DNA from: Candidatus Poribacteria bacterium
GTDB taxonomy: Bacteria > Poribacteria > WGA-4E > JAJDTR01
NCBI GenBank assembly: GCA_028820655.1
Contig: JAPPIK010000026.1
Span: forward strand, 1 to 64,000
Length of the DNA: 64,000 bases
Direction: 5' to 3'
Shown here: piece after piece, positions 27,203 through 39,102 of the stretch
Position numbering within the stretch: the first letter of the stretch is position 1
How the letters are laid out: each line of letters begins with the position of its first letter
Made by a program: the position numbers and the translations under genes
Notes under the pieces: model-generated
Told to the model about the DNA's origin: nothing
Seen by the model: only the letters and a program-made list of their open reading frames with translations
The model's database searches: none

Positions 27203-27270
27203 CCTTCATCTGCCTCGTCGAATCAACCGATTTCCATTGATTGGAAATCCAAGTCTTGATAAGATGAAGG
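27203..27270 (+). other. Nested perfect inverted repeats after the kinase gene
   Basis: Outer arms CCTTCATCT (27203-27211) and AGATGAAGG (27262-27270) pair over 9 bp. Inside, GATTTCC (27229-27235) and GGAAATC (27243-27249) pair over 7 bp around a 7-nt loop. The unit begins 16 bases after the kinase stop. No T-run follows, so it is not a standard intrinsic terminator. It may be a 3'-UTR structure, a processing or Rho-linked signal, or a protein-binding site. Confidence 0.5.
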
Positions 27271-27476
27271 TTGTGTATGCGACCGAAAGATTGTACTTTA
27301 CGTGCAATTGTATCAGTTCGAGAAGCATTCCGTCCGTGTAAGGGAATGTCCTCTCAGCTTCGAGTCGACACGCTTGAAAACTCGTGAGTTTGTAAATCCA
27401 CCGTGGGCGAGACTATCAATGGTTCTGGTTACAGTGCACTCGCGACAATTACGCGTGTCACGAAGGAGGAACGAAC

Positions 27477-28250
27477 ATGAAAATAGTACGTTATCGTGCC
27501 GACGAAATCATTAACTTTGGAATCATGGAGGAAGATGGCACCATTCGCGAATTGGCCGGTTCACCGTTCGAGTCTCTCAATCCAAGCGGCACAATTAGAC
27601 GACTAAATGAAGTGCAGTTACTCGCGCCTGTTGAAGCGCCGAGGATAATCGGCGTAGGTCTTAACTATGCCGAACATGCCCGCGAGGTTGGCAAGGAACT
27701 CCCGTCCGAGCCCATGCTGTTTATGAAACCTTCCACTACCGTCATCGGTCCAGACGAGGCAATCATCTATCCACGACAAGGGAAAAACGTACACTACGAG
27801 GCTGAACTAGCCGTTGTCATCGGATCTCCCGCACGGCGTGTGTCGGAAGCAGCGGCCCTTGACCATGTGCTTGGGTATACATGCGGGAACGATGTCAGCG
27901 AGCGGGTAATTCAGTTCGCCGAGATGCAAACGGGCACCATGCTTATCGGCAAAGGGTTTGACACCTTTTGCCCGCTTGGACCTTGCATATCAACCGATTT
28001 GGATCCGGGAAACCTTCAGGTGCAAGCACGGTTAAACGGCGACGTGAAACAGAATGAACGCACATCAGATCTCATTTTTTCTGTGGCGCAACTGATATCG
28101 TACATAAGCGCCGCCTTCACGATGCTTCCCGGCGACGTAATCATGACCGGCACACCATCCGGAGTTGGCCCCTTCGTGCCCGGGGACGTTGTCGAGATCG
28201 AGGTGGAGGGGATAGGAACCTTGAGAAATCCGGTGGTTGCCGAAGAATAG
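27477..28250 (+). CDS. Fumarylacetoacetate hydrolase family protein
   Basis: 257 aa, with AAGGAGGAAC before the ATG. The FAH fold is clear: IIGVGLNYAEHA, LFMKPSTTVIGPDE, the metal-binding YEAELAVVIG, GNDVSERVIQ, and MTGTPSGVG near the end. Members hydrolyse or decarboxylate acyl-pyruvates and related ring-cleavage products. The next gene, 106 bp on, is a short-chain dehydrogenase. Together they could serve sugar-acid or aromatic breakdown, as in L-fucose/2-keto-3-deoxy sugar pathways; that is inference. Confidence 0.87.
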   Translation: MKIVRYRADEIINFGIMEEDGTIRELAGSPFESLNPSGTIRRLNEVQLLAPVEAPRIIGVGLNYAEHAREVGKELPSEPMLFMKPSTTVIGPDEAIIYPRQGKNVHYEAELAVVIGSPARRVSEAAALDHVLGYTCGNDVSERVIQFAEMQTGTMLIGKGFDTFCPLGPCISTDLDPGNLQVQARLNGDVKQNERTSDLIFSVAQLISYISAAFTMLPGDVIMTGTPSGVGPFVPGDVVEIEVEGIGTLRNPVVAEE

Positions 28251-28356
28251 TCTGTCGGCTGGTAAAGCGTAACATACTTGGGTCCCATTCAAACAGATCG
28301 CGGAGGCGTTACGGAAACTCAATTGAATCCCTATTCTCTTCGGCGGGAAAAAATCC

Positions 28357-29106
28357 ATGAGACTAAAAGGTAAAGTGGCAATTGTCACCGGCGCCGGGTC
28401 CGGAATCGGAGAGGCAACAGCGCTCACATTCGCGAAGGAGGGCGCCAGGGTCACCGTAGCAGACGTTGTGGATAGTTCGGGCAATGATACGGTTGATCAG
28501 ATTCGTGCCGCAGGCGGTGACGCCAATTATGTCCATACCGACGTGACCTCTGCAGACGACATTCAAAGTATGGTGAACGCTACCACCAGTAACTACGGCA
28601 GACTGGATGTTCTCTTTAACAACGCGGGAATCGCCATGCGATTAGCGGTTGCCGACTTGCCGGAGGCGGACTGGGATCGATGCATCGACATTAACTTGAA
28701 GGGCACATATTTAGGTTCTAAATATGCGATACCGGCGATGATAGCGAACGGCGGCGGTTCGATCATTAACACGGCATCAATTTACGGTGTTGTCGGTGGA
28801 CCGAACCGTGCTGCTTATGTCGCCTCCAAAGGTGGCATAGTCAACTTGACGCGCGGAATGGCACTTGATTATGCCGACAGCAACATCCGCGTCAATTGTA
28901 TCTGTCCGGGTTATACAGATACACCGATCATTCAAAACATCGTCCAGACGCCAGATAGATACAGGGCGCTTGTGGACCAGCACCCGCTGGGACGACTCGC
29001 AAGACCGTTAGACATTGCTTACGGAGCGCTATACCTTGCTTCGGATGAGTCCGCGTTTGTTACCGGAATCGCTTTACCTATCGACGGCGGTTACACAGCC
29101 GGTTAG
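28357..29106 (+). CDS. Short-chain dehydrogenase/reductase (classical SDR)
   Basis: 249 aa. The cofactor loop TGAGSGIG (about 12-19), VLFNNAGIA, and the catalytic Ser-Tyr-Lys in NTASIYGVVGGPNRAAYVASKGG are complete. The final FVTGIALPIDGGYTAG is the standard SDR end. The acidic residue after strand 2 (VADVVD) favours NAD over NADP. The likely substrate is a sugar or hydroxyacid, in view of the neighbouring FAH gene, but this is not determinable here. Confidence 0.88.
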   Translation: MRLKGKVAIVTGAGSGIGEATALTFAKEGARVTVADVVDSSGNDTVDQIRAAGGDANYVHTDVTSADDIQSMVNATTSNYGRLDVLFNNAGIAMRLAVADLPEADWDRCIDINLKGTYLGSKYAIPAMIANGGGSIINTASIYGVVGGPNRAAYVASKGGIVNLTRGMALDYADSNIRVNCICPGYTDTPIIQNIVQTPDRYRALVDQHPLGRLARPLDIAYGALYLASDESAFVTGIALPIDGGYTAG

Positions 29107-29144
29107 GGCGTTGGCCGGAGCAAAAAGGGTTGACCACAATCTGC

Positions 29145-29906
29145 TTAGTCCTCGGTCGCAACGGCCAACCGATTGATTAACGAAGCACTGTATCCGGCTC
29201 CAAACCCGTTGTCTATGTTCACGACCGTTACGCCGGAGGCACACGTGTTGAGCATGCTCAAAAGCGCCGCCAACCCGCCAAGACTCGCACCATAGCCGAC
29301 ACTCGTCGGCACAGCCACTACGGGTTTGTCAACCAAGCCACCGACTACGCTTGGTAATGCTCCTTCCATTCCCGCCACAACGATTATGACGTTTGCTTCA
29401 AAAAGTTTTTCATGGTTACCAAGAAGCCGGTGAAGACCCGCCACGCCTACATCGTAGAGACGATCGACACGATTCCCCATGATTTGTACGGTTTCGGCTG
29501 CTTCCTCGGCAACCGGAATGTCTGAGGTACCGGCGGACACGAGAAGTACACCGTCACGCAGTGGACTTCGTGACTTTTCAACGGTGATTGTCCTGCCGAG
29601 GTCGTTAAAACGAGCGTCCCCATGCACGGTTTTTACCGCTTCGTACATTTCCGGTGTGGCACGAGTCGCTAACAGCGGCTCCCCGGCGTCCAAGATTCTT
29701 TTGCTGATCTCTTTCACCTGCGCCGTCGTTTTGCCTTGACAAAAGATCACCTCGGGAAACCCCTTCCGCAGTTGCCGGTGATGATCTATCTTCGAAAATC
29801 CGAGGTCTTCGAATGGAAGATGGCGCAGAGATTGTAAGGCGTCATTAATCTCAATCTCACCGTGTTTTATATCTTCAAGAAGCGCCTTAAGCCTTTCGAC
29901 ATTCAT
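29145..29906 (-). CDS. larB: LarB, nickel-pincer cofactor biosynthesis carboxylase
   Basis: 253 aa. LarB carboxylates and hydrolyses nicotinic acid adenine dinucleotide, the first step towards the nickel-pincer nucleotide of lactate racemase-type enzymes. The C-terminal half is PurE-like (LVSAGTSDIPVAEEAAET, VAGMEGALPSVVGGL, VAVPTSVGYGASLGG). The Cys in LNTCASGVTVVNIDNGFGAG corresponds to the catalytic Cys as I recall it. No larA, larC or larE is in view, which is unusual because they often cluster. It converges with the SDR gene. Confidence 0.9.
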   Translation of the reverse strand: MNVERLKALLEDIKHGEIEINDALQSLRHLPFEDLGFSKIDHHRQLRKGFPEVIFCQGKTTAQVKEISKRILDAGEPLLATRATPEMYEAVKTVHGDARFNDLGRTITVEKSRSPLRDGVLLVSAGTSDIPVAEEAAETVQIMGNRVDRLYDVGVAGLHRLLGNHEKLFEANVIIVVAGMEGALPSVVGGLVDKPVVAVPTSVGYGASLGGLAALLSMLNTCASGVTVVNIDNGFGAGYSASLINRLAVATED

Positions 29907-29982
29907 AGCGAAATTAAAATCCGATGTCGGAGAACTTAGGATAAGCTGTTCCCGCTACCCCCAACATTCGAACTTGCGGTAG

Positions 29983-30020
29983 AAAAAACAAGGGCAAAGC
30001 ACGGATAGATTGCTTTGCCC
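29983..30020 (-). terminator. Intrinsic terminator of the YtxH transcript
   Basis: On the minus strand GGGCAAAGC (30020-30012), an 11-nt loop and GCTTTGCCC (30000-29992), then TTGTTTTTT. The stem is a perfect 9 bp. It lies 29 bases after the YtxH gene stop at 30049 and separates that unit from larB. Confidence 0.9.
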
Positions 30021-30048
30021 TTTATGATTTCTACATGCTGCCTTACTA

Positions 30049-30453
30049 TTAACTTGCGTTCTGCTCGCTAGCGTTTTCTGCCGCAGCATTGTCATTGCCA
30101 TCCTGATTAGCTGCTTTGCCAGTACGAGAGAGAACGCTGCCAATCTCCGCCTTCTTTTCCACGAAGGCTTTTTTGCCAGCGTCAACTGCGGTTTTTACAG
30201 ATTGCGCCGTGTCATGAATCTGCTCTTTTCCATGATCGACAAATTCGTGAACACTTTCCTTCGCCGTTTCAGTCGCCTTGTGGGCAACGTCCACTGCGCG
30301 CTCTTTCGCTTCCGTGGAAGCATCACGAATTCTCCTCCGCGTTTCGTGTCCTGAGGCAGGCGCCAAAAGCAAGCCCAAGCATGCGCCTGTTATAGCACCC
30401 ATCAGGAAGGCAAAGAAGGTAAAAACCCCATTGCCTCGTCCTTCTCCGTCCAT
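30049..30453 (-). CDS. YtxH-domain protein
   Basis: 134 aa. The N terminus has one membrane segment with the YtxH signature FLMGAITGACLGLLLAPASG (about 13-32) followed by HETRRRIRD. The rest is a long amphipathic, apolipoprotein-like helix with alternating Lys/Glu and Ala, and a low-complexity Asn/Ala/Glu-rich tail. The function is unknown in the family; members are often stress-induced. It lies downstream of a DUF948 gene on the same strand, a recurring pairing, and ends at a strong terminator. Confidence 0.82.
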   Translation of the reverse strand: MDGEGRGNGVFTFFAFLMGAITGACLGLLLAPASGHETRRRIRDASTEAKERAVDVAHKATETAKESVHEFVDHGKEQIHDTAQSVKTAVDAGKKAFVEKKAEIGSVLSRTGKAANQDGNDNAAAENASEQNAS

Positions 30454-30700
30454 TTTATTCCTCCTTGCTAATTATTTAACTATTTTCTTCAAGGATTCAT
30501 TGATCCATTTATGGTTCATACCTATTAACTGATTCATCCCGTCCTCGGTTTCAACAAGTGCAATTTCTCGTCAGGAACTTCACAAAGCTAACAAACTGAT
30601 TGCACTATCGAATATTTGTCGGACGGGCACCCCCGCGCGAGTCACCTGTCCCTATACATCTCACACACGAGTCTCATCGTGGGTTTCAAGAATCGCGTCC

Positions 30701-31228
30701 CTAGTCTTCGTCTCCAGCTTTGCGAAAGCGGCTAAACACCTCAAATCCTCGCTTAAAGCCCTCCCATGCACTAAGAATTTCAGTGATGGGAATAGAAAGT
30801 TGATCGCGATAATATCCAGCTCGATTGACCGTCTGCTGCGAAAAATCCACAACGGCGTTGACAAGGCGATCAAGTTTCGTGAGGTTTTGGTTGACCGTGT
30901 CCGTCATTTGTTGAATGTTGTGAGCAGTCGGTTGAATCTCCTCTCTGCTGATTTCCTGGATAGATGCCGTAATTCCATTGACGTTTTCCAATATCTGCGG
31001 CAATTGCTGATTGACCTCTTTTACAGCTTGATCGACATCTCTCACCAAAGTTGTCACCTCCTGATCAATCAAACTTTCGGTCGATTTCAAAGTGTTCCGG
31101 ATGCTATCAAGAGAATTGCGTATGCTGCCAACTGCCGCGCAGACGTATCCGACCAACGCGCTAAGCGCCAGTAACAACACGCCTAAACAGATTTTCCACA
31201 ATACCGAAGCTACCAAAGACCAATCCAT
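30701..31228 (-). CDS. DUF948-family membrane protein
   Basis: 175 aa. One N-terminal membrane helix (about 8-32) is followed by a long coiled-coil-like region (about 35-145) with regularly spaced Ile/Leu/Val, as in the chemotaxis-receptor-like DUF948 family. The function is not established. It starts 54 bp downstream of the alaS stop, so it probably shares the alaS transcript; the YtxH gene comes 247 bp later. The interval 30454-30700 shows no gene. Confidence 0.78.
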   Translation of the reverse strand: MDWSLVASVLWKICLGVLLLALSALVGYVCAAVGSIRNSLDSIRNTLKSTESLIDQEVTTLVRDVDQAVKEVNQQLPQILENVNGITASIQEISREEIQPTAHNIQQMTDTVNQNLTKLDRLVNAVVDFSQQTVNRAGYYRDQLSIPITEILSAWEGFKRGFEVFSRFRKAGDED

Positions 31229-31282
31229 ATTTTCTCTCCTACGAGGCTAAAGATCCTCTTGCGTGTGCACTATTGGGAAGTT

Positions 31283-33934
<2,652 letters not shown>

Positions 33935-34205
33935 TCCAGATTTACCTCTGACAGCGTCACACCCTGTTTGAAAAATAGAAGAAGGTAATCATGGGCGTCA
34001 GGAACCCCATCGTCCGTGGAAATCCTATCGCACTCGTTCTTCAAAATTGGATATTCTAGCAAGTTTTTAACTCGAATTCATACATTAAAACGGGATAACA
34101 GGCGGTGCCAATCAAGCGTTACAGAAAAGTCGCTAAGAGTATAGCCGTCCGGCATTTCGGTTGAACTTTGAAGAAGTCACTGGTGGATTCCAATTCCACA
34201 CGACC

Positions 34206-34370
34206 CATGAAGATTGCTATCGCAGCGGGATCTCTATGGGAACTCCGTCGCACTCGCTGATCACTCGCTTAATCTAATCGCTTCCTTGATCATTCGCTAT
34301 TCGTTCGTTTGGCCCCTAACTAGCCAGTTGGCAGATTGCGCCCTACAAGAGATGGTGGGCACTGCCCACC
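34206..34370. repeat. Family B repeats followed by a GGTGGGC palindrome
   Basis: Imperfect family B units at 34206-34312 are followed by the inverted repeat GGTGGGC (34354-34360), ACT, GCCCACC (34364-34370). The intergenic stretch 33935-34413 has no gene. The palindrome is related in layout to the GGTGCGC elements at 48177-48201 and 52876-52900. Confidence 0.55.
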
Positions 34371-34413
34371 GTGCGAGTGTGATGATGTCATTCCCGATTT
34401 ACCTTTGACGGCT

Positions 34414-35046
34414 TTATTCCTTGGATAGGATTTTCCTCAGAACTTGCCCCACCGTTTCATGGTCGAAACCACGCCTTACCAAAAAAGCATATAACCGTCG
34501 TTTAGCGACCTGCGACTCAAGACATGCGTAGCGATTTATCTGCTTTGTTGCCACTTGCAGCGCCAGTGCTGTTTCGTCCTCGTCATTAATCCCCGCTAAG
34601 ACTCGGTCCACCGTGGAGTTGTCAACCCCTTGGTTGGTCAACTCACGCCTCATTATCCTCTTGCTCGTCGGTCTAGTGCGCCTACGATTATTGACCCAAT
34701 TTCTCGCGAATTTTTCGTCTTTAATACGACCCAAATGTTCGAGGTTTTCAATCGTCTCGTCAACCACATGACCGCAAAAACCACTCTTTTCCAGTGCCTC
34801 GATCATCTGTTGCTTTGTATACGTCCGGATCAATAGTAGCTCGAGGGCATGATCCCTTGCTCGTACGACCTCGTCCGCCACCATGAGATTCCGGACGACG
34901 GCTTCTTCAATCTCCAAACCAATCCGCAGTCCCATTTTGGCAGCGAATACTGGCGTTACCGTCGCAAAATGTACGTTATCCATGTATACGGCACAGCTTG
35001 AGGGATTTTCTTCCTCTTGCCGGATATCGGTTATCTTCCTCTTCAT
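34414..35046 (-). CDS. recX: RecX-family regulatory protein
   Basis: 210 aa. Tandem three-helix repeats carry the RecX pattern: ALELLLIRTYTKQQMIEALEKSGF, then LEHLGRIKDEKFARNWVNNRRR and a third repeat KRRLYAFLVRRGFDHETVGQVL. RecX modulates RecA filaments. recA is not adjacent, although the two often neighbour each other. An N-terminal extension of about 60 residues precedes the first repeat, as in many non-proteobacterial RecX proteins. Confidence 0.87.
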   Translation of the reverse strand: MKRKITDIRQEEENPSSCAVYMDNVHFATVTPVFAAKMGLRIGLEIEEAVVRNLMVADEVVRARDHALELLLIRTYTKQQMIEALEKSGFCGHVVDETIENLEHLGRIKDEKFARNWVNNRRRTRPTSKRIMRRELTNQGVDNSTVDRVLAGINDEDETALALQVATKQINRYACLESQVAKRRLYAFLVRRGFDHETVGQVLRKILSKE

Positions 35047-35110
35047 CCCAAGAGCAACGACAAAAATCTCGGAGACTCATGATGGTCCGAGTCGAGAATC
35101 CGGAAGTGGA

Positions 35111-35746
35111 TTACGCTCCATTGTTCGGTGCGCCCGCCCACAATGCACCCCGCTGTAAAAGTGTGCCGAACATTTCATGGCGACATGCGGCTGCATCATG
35201 ACCAAGCGCAAGATAGAACACGCGCCCTGCTCCCCAGTCTTTTGTCCACACAACCGGCATAGCACTCCCTTGCCAGAGAGCGGATGCCAAGACGTTCACG
35301 CGTGGATCGTAGTCTAAGATGTACTGTTCATCCGTCACCATAAACTCCACAATTCCCTCAGTGATTGGATGCGCCTCGTCCACGATATTCACCTGATAGT
35401 CCCGGTAGCGTGGATGGGTAACGAAATACCCACCAACCATGGCACGATATTCCGGACAGCCGCGAAACGAATCGGCGGCCGAGTGCACGCCGACATAGCC
35501 TTTTCCGGAGGCAATGTGGTTCAGTAATCCGTTTTTTTGCGCATCCGAAATTTCACCTACCGTGTAGTAGAAGACAATCAGATCGTAGCTGTCCAAATTC
35601 GGTGAGATAAGTGCATCAAGATTCTCATTGACTCTTGTAATTTGAAACTCATCGCGCTCGGACAGAGATTTGACTATTTCGTCGCCGCAGCCTTTCCAGT
35701 CATGAATTTCGCCGCCGGAAAACACGAGCGTGTTTATCTTCTCCAT
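35111..35746 (-). CDS. ThuA-like domain protein
   Basis: 211 aa, a single ThuA (trehalose-utilisation-like) glutamine-amidotransferase-like domain: LVFSGGEIHDWKG at the start, the pair GYVGVHSAADSFR, and HPITEGIVEFMVTDEQY. The GHDAAACRHEMFGTLLQRGALWA C terminus is typical. The enzymatic role of the family is not settled. It lies 64 bp upstream of recX on the same strand. No trehalose genes are nearby. Confidence 0.85.
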   Translation of the reverse strand: MEKINTLVFSGGEIHDWKGCGDEIVKSLSERDEFQITRVNENLDALISPNLDSYDLIVFYYTVGEISDAQKNGLLNHIASGKGYVGVHSAADSFRGCPEYRAMVGGYFVTHPRYRDYQVNIVDEAHPITEGIVEFMVTDEQYILDYDPRVNVLASALWQGSAMPVVWTKDWGAGRVFYLALGHDAAACRHEMFGTLLQRGALWAGAPNNGA

Positions 35747-36030
35747 ATTGTCAACACCTCATCAACTTTCAGTATGAACGCATTATATCACAAGGAGGTC
35801 AGAAACACAACCCCACATCAATAGCTCAGAAGTGGGGCGTCGGCGCTTAGTGAAGCCGATTTCACGTACACGAACGCCCCCAGTTCGAATCAAATCTAGC
35901 GAATGGAACGGACTCTGGTTAGTGCCAACGATGCACCGGAAATGTAGGAAATCGGCACTGCCTTTGGCTTTGGATTACCAACCATCCGTCAATCCTAGGT
36001 AGATCATGTCCAATTGACTGGCAAACAGCC

Positions 36031-37941
36031 TCACCGGACCGTTGTGCCGGGAGTTACGTGCTCGTCAAGCGTTGCGAGCACAAGAGTCTCATCACCGGCA
36101 GCAGCCAACACCATTCCCTGCGACTCGATCCCGCGTATCTTGACGGGCTGCAAATTCACGACCACGACAACTTGCTTGCCGATCAGTTCATCCGGAGCAT
36201 AATGCTGGGAGATACCGGCGACTACCTGCCGTTTCTCCCCGCCAAGATCGACGATCAACCTCAGCAGTTTGTCCGCCTTGGGGACTTTCTCGGCTTCGGT
36301 AATTGTGGCAACGCGGAGATCCAGATTCTGAAATTCGTCAATAGAGATTAACTGAACCTCTTCAGCTTGCGGTTCTTGAACATCCGAGGTTTTGTCCCGT
36401 GCTTTCCGTTTCTTGATATCCAAGCGCGGAAAAATCGGTTCCGGCTTACCAATGGTACGCCCGGATTGCAATCCGCCCCATGTCCCGATCGAATCCAATC
36501 CCCGAACCGCAGTGGAATCATCGAGTCCGATCTGGCGGCGGATTCGGGCGGCAGTATCGGGCATGAACGGTGAAATCAACACCGCGATTACCCGCAAAGC
36601 TTCCATGCTGTTGTAGAGTATGGTCCCCATACGGCTTCTCGTGTCTTCCGATTTTGCAAGCGTCCAGACCTGTGTTTGATGAATATAGCGATTCACGCGT
36701 CGAACAAATTCCCATATCGCCTCCAACACCATATCGAAAGCCGATTGGGTCATCAGGGAATCCACTTTGGAAATGGTTTCCTTAGCCATCTGTATGACCT
36801 CGTTGTCCAAGCTGTCCGGTGTGGTCGGTTCGGGAATTCCGTCAAAGTTTTTGGACACGAGACCTAGAGTTCGGTTCAGCAGATTTCCAAGGTCGTTAGC
36901 AAGGTCCGCATTGTACCGCGCTTGAAGGCGGTTTGGTCGATAGTCGCCATCGTTTCCGAAACTGAATTCGCGCAACAAATAGTAGCGGAAGGCGTCTAAC
37001 CCATATGTCTCTATGTCGGCATCCATATCAATGAAGATGCCCCGTGTCTTACTCAAGGCTTCTCCATCTTTTGTCAACCATCCATGGGCGACGACGTGTT
37101 TCGGAAGGGGCAGATCGACCGCCATGAGCATAGCGGGCCAAATAATCGCATGAAAGCGAACAATATCTTTTGCCATCAGGTGGATATCGGCGGGCCAGAA
37201 TGTTTGAAAACGATCCTCGTTTCCGGCAAATCCGAGGGCCGTGATGTAGTTGCTCAACGCCTCAATCCACACATAGGAGATATGATCGGGATCAAACGGC
37301 AATGGGATACCCCAAGACACGGACGCACGTGAAATACTCACGTCTTCCAGTCCCGTTTCCAACACGCTAAGAATTTCATTACTCCGGGCTGCCGGTTGGA
37401 TAAATTCGGGGTTCTCATGAATATGTTTTATCAACTGATCTTGAAATTTCGACAGTGCAAAAAAGTAGTTGTCTTCCTCTACCCATTCCAGACGTAACTT
37501 GTGAATCGGGCAAGTCTTATCAACCCCCTGTTCCTTCTCGGTGAAAAAGCGCTCACATGGACGACAATAATATCCTTCATATTTGCCCTTGTAGATATCG
37601 CCGGTTTCGTAAAGCGCGTTCAGAAACCTTGTTACACCGGTCTTGTGCAATTCACTCGTCGTACGCAGAAAGATGTCGTATGAGATGTTTAGTCGTTTCC
37701 AAAGCGTTGTAAACGTCGGGGCAACCTGGTCGCAATAGGCTTGCGGCGAGATTTCCTTCAGGTCGGCAACCTTCTGGATATTTTCCCCGTGCTCATCTAC
37801 ACCGGTCAGGAAAAACACCTCGTCACCTTTGAGACGGTGATATCTCGCCAGTACATCAGCGGCAATTGTTGTATAGGCATGTCCGGCGTGCGGTTCGGCG
37901 TTAGTGTAGTAAATCGGCGTGGTAATGTAGAATGTACTCAT
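36031..37941 (-). CDS. metG: Methionyl-tRNA synthetase with C-terminal tRNA-binding domain
   Basis: 636 aa. The HIGH-like box is AEPHAGHAY, the zinc-knuckle cysteines occur in CRPCERFF...KTCPIH, and the KMSKS-like loop is ALSKTRG. The last 110 residues form an EMAP-II-like OB fold (DLRVATITEAEKVPKADKLL, then VVVVNLQPVKIRGIESQGMVLAA), the dimer form of MetG. It is followed 18 bp downstream of holB's stop in the same direction, so tmk, holB and metG may be one unit. Confidence 0.96.
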   Translation of the reverse strand: MSTFYITTPIYYTNAEPHAGHAYTTIAADVLARYHRLKGDEVFFLTGVDEHGENIQKVADLKEISPQAYCDQVAPTFTTLWKRLNISYDIFLRTTSELHKTGVTRFLNALYETGDIYKGKYEGYYCRPCERFFTEKEQGVDKTCPIHKLRLEWVEEDNYFFALSKFQDQLIKHIHENPEFIQPAARSNEILSVLETGLEDVSISRASVSWGIPLPFDPDHISYVWIEALSNYITALGFAGNEDRFQTFWPADIHLMAKDIVRFHAIIWPAMLMAVDLPLPKHVVAHGWLTKDGEALSKTRGIFIDMDADIETYGLDAFRYYLLREFSFGNDGDYRPNRLQARYNADLANDLGNLLNRTLGLVSKNFDGIPEPTTPDSLDNEVIQMAKETISKVDSLMTQSAFDMVLEAIWEFVRRVNRYIHQTQVWTLAKSEDTRSRMGTILYNSMEALRVIAVLISPFMPDTAARIRRQIGLDDSTAVRGLDSIGTWGGLQSGRTIGKPEPIFPRLDIKKRKARDKTSDVQEPQAEEVQLISIDEFQNLDLRVATITEAEKVPKADKLLRLIVDLGGEKRQVVAGISQHYAPDELIGKQVVVVVNLQPVKIRGIESQGMVLAAAGDETLVLATLDEHVTPGTTVR

Positions 37942-37959
37942 GTCTAAGCGTTCTTCTCC

Positions 37960-38940
37960 TCATGTTCTATCGCTCATCAGCTTCAGAGCCATGACTTCCA
38001 ATGCCAACGTTGCATTAATGTTGCGGCCGAGCGCATTTTTCGTCTCGAAAATAGTCTTGATTGCCGACTGCAGCCGGTATCTCGAATAGTGCGGAACAAG
38101 CCTTTTGAGCGCGTCCACATGGTAGATGTGCGTCAATAAATCGGGAGGTACATCTTGATGCAATAGCAGTAGATCGCGATACCATTCGACCAGGGAATCC
38201 AATTCGTCCGGATTATCGCCGTAATGCTCTGCAATCCGAAATGCCGCGAGCCTATCCGTCGTTGTAAGAATTTCAGGGATCTCTTCGTCTACATGCTGAT
38301 TCGACTCGGATTCTTCCGTATCGCGGGATTCAAGATAACTCAACGCCCTTCCGACCGCCCCGCCAGCTAGTGTGGCAACGGCCAACGCCTCACGTTCTGC
38401 AAGGTGGAAGCGCTCACTCAGATAACGCCCCAATTCAGTCTGCGTCAACGGGATAAATTTGATGATTTGGCAACGAGAACGGATAGTCGGAAGCAACGCA
38501 TCAAGATTGGTTGTCAGCAGTATCAGCACCGATTCCGCAGGCGGCTCTTCAAGCGTCTTCAAAAGGGCATTCGCGGCTTCCAGATTCATGCGCTCCGCCT
38601 CTTTTAGAATAACGATTTTGCGTACTCCTTCAAGCGGGCGGTAAACAATGCGCGTTTGAAGTTCGCGAATCTGATCGATTTTTATCCACGCTCCCGATGG
38701 GTGGACAATTTGTGTATCCGGGTGATTGCCGACATCGGTTTTCCTGCATGAGATGCAGTTACCGCACGCAGATTCACCGTGTTTGAGGCAATTGATAGAT
38801 TTTGCGAAATGAGTCGCGACTGTTTCCTTGCCCACCCCTGCCGGACCGACGAACAAGTATGCCCCGGCAATCCGGTTCAATCGGATTGCATGCTGAAGTT
38901 GAGTGATTATCCGGTCGTGGCCAACGATAGGCTGTTCCAT
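37960..38940 (-). CDS. holB: DNA polymerase III delta' subunit
   Basis: 326 aa. A clamp-loader AAA+ module with GPAGVGKETVATHFA, four zinc-binding cysteines in CLKHG..CGNCISC, ALLKTLEEPPAESV, and the SRC motif TIRSRCQ. The Walker A keeps Lys although E follows it where T/S is common, a change often tolerated in delta'. The order tmk-holB-metG is conserved in many bacteria and supports the assignment. Confidence 0.92.
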   Translation of the reverse strand: MEQPIVGHDRIITQLQHAIRLNRIAGAYLFVGPAGVGKETVATHFAKSINCLKHGESACGNCISCRKTDVGNHPDTQIVHPSGAWIKIDQIRELQTRIVYRPLEGVRKIVILKEAERMNLEAANALLKTLEEPPAESVLILLTTNLDALLPTIRSRCQIIKFIPLTQTELGRYLSERFHLAEREALAVATLAGGAVGRALSYLESRDTEESESNQHVDEEIPEILTTTDRLAAFRIAEHYGDNPDELDSLVEWYRDLLLLHQDVPPDLLTHIYHVDALKRLVPHYSRYRLQSAIKTIFETKNALGRNINATLALEVMALKLMSDRT

Positions 38941-39102
38941 GGTTTATCTAAACGGTACATATTGGAATATTCAGTGGTTTGCCTTCCGGGTAAATGTGGT
39001 TACGTGTTGGGTGTCGCGGCGGTTAGAAACCGCAAATACGGAAATGGAAAACCGATTCTTGTGTTAGTGTCGTAAGCATTGAATACTTAGCGAAGAAATC
39101 AT

